Shown: positions 1-5,311 of the stretch, in pieces
Position numbering within the stretch: position 1 is the stretch's first letter
How the letters are laid out: each line of letters begins with the position of its first letter
NCBI GenBank assembly: GCA_030044035.1
Contig: JASHWN010000151.1
Location: 1 to 5,311, forward strand
Direction of reading: 5' to 3'
From: Xanthobacteraceae bacterium
GTDB taxonomy: Bacteria; Pseudomonadota; Alphaproteobacteria; Rhizobiales; Xanthobacteraceae
Length of the DNA stretch: 5,311 nucleotides
The notes under the pieces: model-generated
What the model was told of the DNA's origin: nothing
The model's input: only the letters and a program-made list of their open reading frames with translations
Databases searched by the model: none
Position numbers and translations under genes: made by a program

Positions 1-71
1 ATGTCGCGGAAAAAGCCGGTGAGCCGGGATAATAGCGTATAGCCGCCGACGGTGAGGATTTTGCCGATCAT
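1..71 (-). CDS. murJ: MurJ/MviN-like lipid II flippase, N-terminal fragment (runs off the left edge)
   Basis: Only 23 complete codons are visible, starting at an ATG at 71-69. The translation begins MIGKILTVGGYTLLSRLTGF and continues FRD. Seen: a short basic N-terminus, a hydrophobic stretch, then a 'LSR-x-x-GF-x-RD' pattern. Known: MurJ (MviN), a multi-spanning inner-membrane protein of the MOP superfamily, typically opens this way; it flips lipid II across the cytoplasmic membrane for peptidoglycan synthesis. An AAAGG stretch lies about three bases upstream of the ATG, close but usable as a ribosome site. The start is 49 bases beyond the aminotransferase stop on the same strand, so co-transcription is plausible. 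The remaining protein (normally a little over 500 residues) is outside the window. A related MOP flippase, such as an O-antigen Wzx, cannot be fully excluded from 23 residues, but the opening fits MurJ better. Confidence 0.72.
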   Translation of the reverse strand, partial: MIGKILTVGGYTLLSRLTGFFRD

Positions 72-120
72 GCGCCTTTAGTAGCTCACCTGCCCCCGCC
101 GGGCGAGGCGGATCGAGGCA

Positions 121-1275
121 CTAGCTCGCCAACGCGCGCCGGACCGCAGCGACGATGCGATCCTGCACCGCTGGTTCCAGATAAGCGTGCATCGGCAGGC
201 TGATGACTTCCTCGCACAGCCGCTCGGTGACCGGGGTTCCGCCATCGGCCACTGGGAAGTGGGAATACGCTTGCTGGCGATGCAGCGGCTTGGCGTAATA
301 GATCGCCGTCGGGATGCCTTCGCGCTTCAGCGTCGCCGCAAGCGCCTCGCGCCGTCCGGGCTCGAGCCGGATCGTGTATTGCGCCCAGACCGAGGTCGAT
401 CCGTTGCCGACCCGCGGCACGGTGGCGACATCGGCCAGGCCGGCGCTGTAGCGCGCCGCGATGGCATCGCGCGCGGCGATTTCGTCGGGAAAGATTTTCA
501 GCTTCTCCAAGAGCACCGCGGCCTGAATCGAATCGAGCCGGCCGGTAATGCCGATGCGCGCCGCGTCGTATTTGTCGATGCCTTCGCCATGGACGCGGAG
601 ACTCCTGATGCGCGCGGCGAGCGCATCGTCATCGGTGAAAACCGCACCGCCGTCGCCGTAGCAGCCGAACGGTTTTGCCGGAAAAAAGCTGGTCGCGGTC
701 GCGGCCGCGAGCGCGCCGAGCTTGCGCCCCCGATACGCCGCGCCGAACGCCTGCGCGGCATCGTCGAGTATGGCCAAGCCATGCTCGGCGACCACGGCGG
801 CAATGCCGTCGTGGTCGGCAGGCAGGCCGAACAGATCGACCGGAATGACCGCGCGCGGCTTGAGCCGAAGCCGCTTCGCGGTCACGACCGCGCGCTGCAA
901 GCTATCGGGATCGAGATTGAACGTCTCGGCCTGCACGTCGGCGAACACCGGCGTGGCGCCAAGCAGCGCCGCCATTTCAGCGGTGGCGCAAAAGGTGAAA
1001 TCCGGGCAGATCACCGCATCGCCGGGGCCGATGCCCCATGCCATCAGGATCAGGAGCAGCGCGTCGGTGCCGCTCGCACAGCCGATCACGTTGCGCGCAC
1101 CGCAGAATGCGGCGAGCTCGGCCTCGAGCGCACGCACCTCCGGCCCCTGGATGAACTGGCAGTGCGCCAGCACGCGGGCGATCGCGTCGTCGATAGCGCG
1201 GCCGAGCCGACGGCGTTGCGCGGCGACGTCGATGAACGGTATCGGCCTGTCGTCGACGCGGGCGTGTTGATTCAT
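121..1275 (-). CDS. DegT/DnrJ/EryC1 PLP-dependent sugar aminotransferase, WbpE/GnnB-like (384 aa)
   Basis: Predicted to transfer an amino group, usually from glutamate, to the 3-keto group of a UDP-2-acetamido sugar, using pyridoxal phosphate in the cytoplasm. Seen: the opening PIPFIDVAAQ (11-20); QGPEVRALE (43-51); the cofactor-contact SGTDAL (68-73); PDFTFCATAE (91-100); LDDAAQAFGA (170-179) with the Asp and Gln that face the PLP ring; and SFFPAKPFGCYGDGG (196-210), in which K201 is the expected Schiff-base lysine. The C-terminal part has the family's YYAKPLH (326-332) and SLPMHAYL (359-366). From memory, the whole length runs parallel to Pseudomonas WbpE, and 384 residues is normal. The ATG lies 9 bases after the oxidoreductase stop, which points to a shared mRNA and probably coupled translation; no strong Shine-Dalgarno is present. 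With its partner it could be GnnB (making UDP-GlcNAc3N) or WbpE/WlbC (making a 3-amino uronic acid). Family assignment is firm; the exact substrate is inferred. Confidence 0.93.
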   Translation of the reverse strand: MNQHARVDDRPIPFIDVAAQRRRLGRAIDDAIARVLAHCQFIQGPEVRALEAELAAFCGARNVIGCASGTDALLLILMAWGIGPGDAVICPDFTFCATAEMAALLGATPVFADVQAETFNLDPDSLQRAVVTAKRLRLKPRAVIPVDLFGLPADHDGIAAVVAEHGLAILDDAAQAFGAAYRGRKLGALAAATATSFFPAKPFGCYGDGGAVFTDDDALAARIRSLRVHGEGIDKYDAARIGITGRLDSIQAAVLLEKLKIFPDEIAARDAIAARYSAGLADVATVPRVGNGSTSVWAQYTIRLEPGRREALAATLKREGIPTAIYYAKPLHRQQAYSHFPVADGGTPVTERLCEEVISLPMHAYLEPAVQDRIVAAVRRALAS

Positions 1276-1284
1276 CGCTTGCGT

Positions 1285-2265
1285 TCAGCCGGCGACGCGC
1301 CGCGGCCCCTTGCGCGTCACCACGGCCGCCGTCGCGCGCGCATCGAGGCAGCGGATCGCAATTTCGAGGCTGGCAACGGCTTCTTCGCCGGTGACTGCCG
1401 GACGCTCGCCGCTCTTCACCGCATCGACGAAAGCAACGAGCTCCGAGCGCAACGGCTCGGCATAGCCGACCGACAGATGCCGCATCGAATAGCTGCCGTC
1501 CGACTGGAAGCCGAAGCACTCGGTGACCTGCAAGGTCAACAGATCGGCGATCAGATACTTGTCGCGGGTGGCGACATGGATGTTGCGCGCCTTGAACGGG
1601 GTGAGCCAGTTGGTGTTGATGTGGGCGAGCACGCCGGAGGCGGTGCGGAACTGCAGCAGCGCGATGTCTTCGCGCTCGGCCACCGCGCTCGACATTTGCG
1701 GCTGAATGTCCACGATCTCGGATTCGGTGAACCAGCGGATCAGGTCGATGTCGTGCACGCCGAGATCGATGACGACGCCGACGTTGGACATGCGCGGCGG
1801 AAACGGCCCGACCCGGGTGATCGCGATCGACAGGATGTCCTGATCCTTGATGGCGCGCTTGATCGACTGCACCGCCGGATTGAAGCGCTCGACATGGCCG
1901 ACCATGAGCGTGACGCCGGCCCGGCGCGCCGCAGCGACAATGGCGCGGCTTTCCTCGATGGTGGAGGCGATCGGCTTTTCCACCAGCACGTGGACGCCCG
2001 CCTTGATGCATTGCAGTGCGATGTCATGATGCAGGTGCGTGGGCGCCGCAATGATCGCAGCATCGACGCCGCCGCGCAGCAGCGCGCCGGCATCGGCAAC
2101 CGCCGCGCAGCCGACCGTGTCGGCAACGAAAGCGCGCTGCTTGGCGTCAGGGTCGGCAACGCCGACCAGTTCGACGCCGGCCATGTCCGAGAGCACCCGC
2201 GCATGGTTGCTGCCCATGACGCCGACGCCAATGACGCCCAGCCGCAATCTGTCGTTCCCCGCCAC
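1285..2265 (-). CDS. Gfo/Idh/MocA oxidoreductase, UDP-GlcNAc 3-dehydrogenase type (GnnA/WlbA/WbpB-like, 326 aa)
   Basis: Predicted NAD-dependent oxidation of the C3 hydroxyl of a UDP-GlcNAc-type sugar, supplying the 3-keto substrate for the aminotransferase that follows. Seen (numbered from the GTG): Rossmann motif GVGVMG (13-18) after a short lead; the acidic strand end ADPD (37-40); APTHLHH (74-80); the family's catalytic EKP (96-98); GHVERFNPAV (123-132); RVGPFPPR (151-158); and the IDLGVHDID stretch (166-174) with H171 and D174 at the expected active-site place. GHVERFNP plus RVGPFPP is typical of the UDP-GlcNAc 3-dehydrogenase group. The frame stays open to an ATG at 2322, which would add 19 residues. 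I prefer GTG 2265: AAGGG lies 7 bases upstream, the Rossmann strand follows at once, and the added stretch uses codons (AGG, GGG, GTT, GTA) unlike the body of the gene. The ATG at 2322 has its own AGGGA, but only about three bases away. No N-terminal signal is seen. Family is secure; substrate inferred. Confidence 0.9.
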   Translation of the reverse strand: MAGNDRLRLGVIGVGVMGSNHARVLSDMAGVELVGVADPDAKQRAFVADTVGCAAVADAGALLRGGVDAAIIAAPTHLHHDIALQCIKAGVHVLVEKPIASTIEESRAIVAAARRAGVTLMVGHVERFNPAVQSIKRAIKDQDILSIAITRVGPFPPRMSNVGVVIDLGVHDIDLIRWFTESEIVDIQPQMSSAVAEREDIALLQFRTASGVLAHINTNWLTPFKARNIHVATRDKYLIADLLTLQVTECFGFQSDGSYSMRHLSVGYAEPLRSELVAFVDAVKSGERPAVTGEEAVASLEIAIRCLDARATAAVVTRKGPRRVAG

Positions 2266-2506
2266 TACGACACCCTTAACCCTTGCCCACGGGACCCCTG
2301 CCCCGCCGACCGCCTGCCCCATCTTTCCCTAGCACGGCCCGGGCCGACTGGCGACCATCGGCGTGACCGAACGCGGACACATTTTGCTTCCGAGACTTAC
2401 ATGGGTCCGCAGTGGAACATAGCCGAAACGTTAACGGCGGATCGACGTCGCCGGCGCCGATTTGGGCAGCGCGCGCATAGTGTGCGGGCAAAGGGCGCTT
2501 GGCGGC
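2266..2506 (-). promoter_or_regulatory. Intergenic leader between manC and the oxidoreductase gene, possible internal promoter
   Basis: This is the largest gene-free stretch in the window (about 240 bases with the GTG start, 184 with the ATG). Bases around 2376-2434 are visibly more AT-rich than the surrounding genes. Read on the minus strand, this part contains TATGTT (near 2417-2422), which matches the -10 consensus at four of six positions, preceded at 18 bases by TCGATC, a three-of-six -35 match; both are weak. A perfect 12-base palindrome CGGCCCGGGCCG lies at 2335-2346, and GCGGAC (2373-2378) pairs with GTCCGC (2405-2410) as a spaced inverted repeat. There is no hairpin followed by a T-run after the manC stop. 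I infer that the oxidoreductase-aminotransferase pair may have its own promoter, but the sequence does not prove it. Confidence 0.3.
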
Positions 2507-3919
2507 TCAGGAGCGGTGGTAATCGTCCTCGAAGCGGACGATGTCGTCCTCGCCGAGGTACGATCCGGTCTGCACCTCGATCACTTCGAGATCGATCTTG
2601 CCGGGATTCTCCAGGCGATGCCGCGCGCCGCTCGGAACATAGATCGATTCGTTCTCGTGCAGCACCTTGACCTCGTCGCCGATGGTGACGCGCGCGGTGC
2701 CGCGCACCACCACCCAATGCTCGGCGCGGTGGTGGTGCAACTGCAGCGACAATCGCCCGCCCGGCTTGACCACGATGCGCTTGACGTGAAACCGCTCGCC
2801 GTCGTCGAGCGACTGATAGGAGCCCCACGGGCGGTGCACTTTCAAATGATCGGCGGTGACCGCGGGCGCCACGTCCTTGAGCTTGTTGACGAGGTGCCGC
2901 AGCGCATCGGCTTGCTGGCGCGGCGCCACCAGGACGGCGTCGGCGGTCGCGATCACCACCATGTCTGCCACGCCATAGAGCGCAACAAGCTGCTTGTCGG
3001 AAACCGCGTAACAGCCGCTGGCATCGAAAAAGTACGTCGAACCCTGTCCGGCATTGTCCGCCGCATCGCGCTTCGACAATTCCCAGACCGCATGCCAGGA
3101 GCCGACGTCGGACCAGCCGTAGGAGACCGGCATCACCGCGGCATGGCTGGTGCGCTCCATCACCGCATAATCGATCGATTTCACCGCGGCGCGCGCAAAC
3201 GCTTCGCGCGCGAGCGTGACGAAGCCGAGATCGCGACCGGCGGTCTCGACCGCCTCGGTGACGGCGGCGGCGCTGTCGGGCTCGAAGCGGCGGTATTCGG
3301 CGAGCAGGAGTTCGGCGGGAAACAAAAAATTGCCGGAGTTCCACAAGTAGCCTTCGGCGACATAAAGCTGCGCCGTTGCGGCATCCGGTTTCTCGACGAA
3401 TTGCTCGACCGCGAAAAGATCCGCGTCAAGTGCCGCGCCGGCGCGGATGTAGCCGTATTCGGTCGCGGGCCGCGTCGGCTGCACGCCGAAGGTGACGATC
3501 CGACCGGCGGCAGCAGCGGGCGCGGCGGCGGCGCATACCTTGGCGAAGGCGGCGGCGTCATCGATGACGTGATCGGCGGCCAGCGCCGCCACGACGACGT
3601 CGCCGTCGCGGCGGCGGGCGAAAGCGGCGCCGGCCGCGATCGCCGGCCCGGAATCACGGCGCACCGGCTCGAGCAGAATATCGGCTTCACGGCCGATCGC
3701 GGCGAGCTGTTCGGCCACCTGGAAGCGATACTGGCTGTTGGTCACGACGATCGGCCGGCCGAACAGCGCCGGGTCGCCGACGCGCCGGACGGTTTCCTGA
3801 AAGGTCGAGGTGCGGCCGAACAACGGCAGGAACTGCTTGGGCCGGTTCTCGCGCGAAGCCGGCCACAGCCGCGTGCCGGCGCCGCCGCACATGATCAAAG
3901 GCACGATGCGAGAAGCCAT
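2507..3919 (-). CDS. manC: Bifunctional mannose-1-phosphate guanylyltransferase / mannose-6-phosphate isomerase (type II PMI-GMP, 470 aa)
   Basis: Makes GDP-mannose from mannose-1-phosphate and GTP and, through its C-terminal domain, interconverts fructose-6-phosphate and mannose-6-phosphate. Seen: the N-terminal nucleotidyltransferase domain (about 1-290) opens with the signature CGGAGTRLWPASRENRPKQF (11-30), then has FVEKP (174-178), the sugar-phosphate contact in this family, YLWNSGNFLF (191-200), SIDYAVMERT (248-257) and GWSDVGSW (268-275). The C-terminal cupin isomerase domain (about 360-470) shows RPWGSY (363-368), KPGGRLSLQLHHHRAEHW (385-402) with the metal-binding Q/H/E residues, and VPSGARHRLENPG (428-440). 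Both domains look intact, and the length is normal for ManC/AlgA/CpsB. The ATG at 3919 puts the signature at the usual distance; the ribosome site is weak. It lies 87 bases after gmd on the same strand and supplies that enzyme's substrate. A phosphomannomutase is needed to join the two activities and is not in the window. Confidence 0.96.
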   Translation of the reverse strand: MASRIVPLIMCGGAGTRLWPASRENRPKQFLPLFGRTSTFQETVRRVGDPALFGRPIVVTNSQYRFQVAEQLAAIGREADILLEPVRRDSGPAIAAGAAFARRRDGDVVVAALAADHVIDDAAAFAKVCAAAAPAAAAGRIVTFGVQPTRPATEYGYIRAGAALDADLFAVEQFVEKPDAATAQLYVAEGYLWNSGNFLFPAELLLAEYRRFEPDSAAAVTEAVETAGRDLGFVTLAREAFARAAVKSIDYAVMERTSHAAVMPVSYGWSDVGSWHAVWELSKRDAADNAGQGSTYFFDASGCYAVSDKQLVALYGVADMVVIATADAVLVAPRQQADALRHLVNKLKDVAPAVTADHLKVHRPWGSYQSLDDGERFHVKRIVVKPGGRLSLQLHHHRAEHWVVVRGTARVTIGDEVKVLHENESIYVPSGARHRLENPGKIDLEVIEVQTGSYLGEDDIVRFEDDYHRS

Positions 3920-3950
3920 GCTGCGCTCTGCTTTGGCCGGCCAGCCTTAA

Positions 3951-3966
3951 GCCGCCGACGGGCGGC
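3951..3966 (-). other. GC-rich hairpin in the gmd-manC gap
   Basis: The 87-base gap between the gmd stop and the manC start contains GCCGCC (3951-3956) and GGCGGC (3961-3966), which form a perfect 6-bp stem with a four-base loop. In the transcribed direction it is followed by TTAAGG rather than a run of T, so it is a poor rho-independent terminator. It could stabilise the mRNA end, slow transcription between the genes, or be chance pairing in GC-rich DNA. Confidence 0.3.
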
Positions 3967-4006
3967 GCCTCAATGGATTGGTTCCGCCACGGTAAGTCAA
4001 GAAAGC

Positions 4007-5311
<1,305 letters not shown>

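Noticed and set aside
96..111. CCGCC / GGCGG 5-bp hairpin between the aminotransferase stop and the murJ-like start, considered as a terminator.
   Set aside because: The stem is short, has a six-base loop and no T-run follows it; such pairing is common by chance in GC-rich DNA.
977..2011. A 344-codon minus-strand frame overlapping the aminotransferase and oxidoreductase genes.
   Set aside because: It is an out-of-frame reading with Arg/His/Gly-rich composition and no motifs, while the in-frame genes explain the same bases.
2472..2486. CGCGCA / TGTGCG imperfect hairpin just after the manC stop, considered as a rho-independent terminator.
   Set aside because: It has a three-base loop, one G-T pair and no T-run in the transcribed direction, so it is not convincing.
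187..2670. An open frame of 827 codons on the plus strand opposite the aminotransferase and oxidoreductase genes.
   Set aside because: The translation is Arg/Asp/Gly/Ala/His-rich and shows no recognisable domain. It crosses two well-supported minus-strand genes and the gap between them, as expected for an antisense frame kept open by strong GC bias.

Overview
The window is GC-rich, and every convincing gene lies on the minus strand, so the natural reading direction runs from base 5311 to base 1. Strong G/C third-position bias, weak Shine-Dalgarno sites and the character of the proteins suggest an alphaproteobacterium, probably of the Hyphomicrobiales (Bradyrhizobium / Rhodopseudomonas / Xanthobacteraceae type). 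That placement is an inference from overall character, not from a diagnostic marker.

Layout in transcription order: (1) the C-terminal 62 residues of an unrecognised protein, entering at the right edge and stopping at 5121; (2) gmd, GDP-mannose 4,6-dehydratase, 4007-5086; (3) manC, a bifunctional mannose-1-phosphate guanylyltransferase / mannose-6-phosphate isomerase, 2507-3919; (4) a non-coding gap of about 240 bases (2266-2506) that may hold a promoter; (5) a Gfo/Idh/MocA oxidoreductase of the UDP-GlcNAc 3-dehydrogenase type (GnnA/WlbA/WbpB-like), 1285-2265 with a preferred GTG start; (6) a DegT/DnrJ/EryC1 aminotransferase closely resembling WbpE/GnnB, 121-1275, starting 9 bases after the previous stop; (7) the first 23 codons of a protein that reads like the lipid II flippase MurJ, 1-71, leaving at the left edge.

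The genes form two nucleotide-sugar modules. ManC makes GDP-mannose and Gmd turns it into GDP-4-keto-6-deoxymannose, the branch point to GDP-fucose, GDP-rhamnose, GDP-perosamine or GDP-colitose. The oxidoreductase/aminotransferase pair should oxidise C3 of a UDP-GlcNAc-type sugar and transaminate it, giving a 3-amino sugar. That product could feed either 2,3-diamino-2,3-dideoxyglucose lipid A (gnnA/gnnB logic) or a diamino-uronic acid of an O-antigen or capsule (wbpB/wbpE logic). The finishing enzymes for both modules lie outside the window. All gene products in view belong to envelope glycan synthesis.

No tRNA, rRNA, CRISPR, insertion sequence or clear rho-independent terminator was found. 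Very long plus-strand open frames exist, but they look like antisense shadows of the high-GC genes. Nothing here is clearly a previously undescribed system; the least ordinary points are the linkage of the C3-amination pair to murJ and to a GDP-mannose module, and the unidentified partial gene at the right edge.
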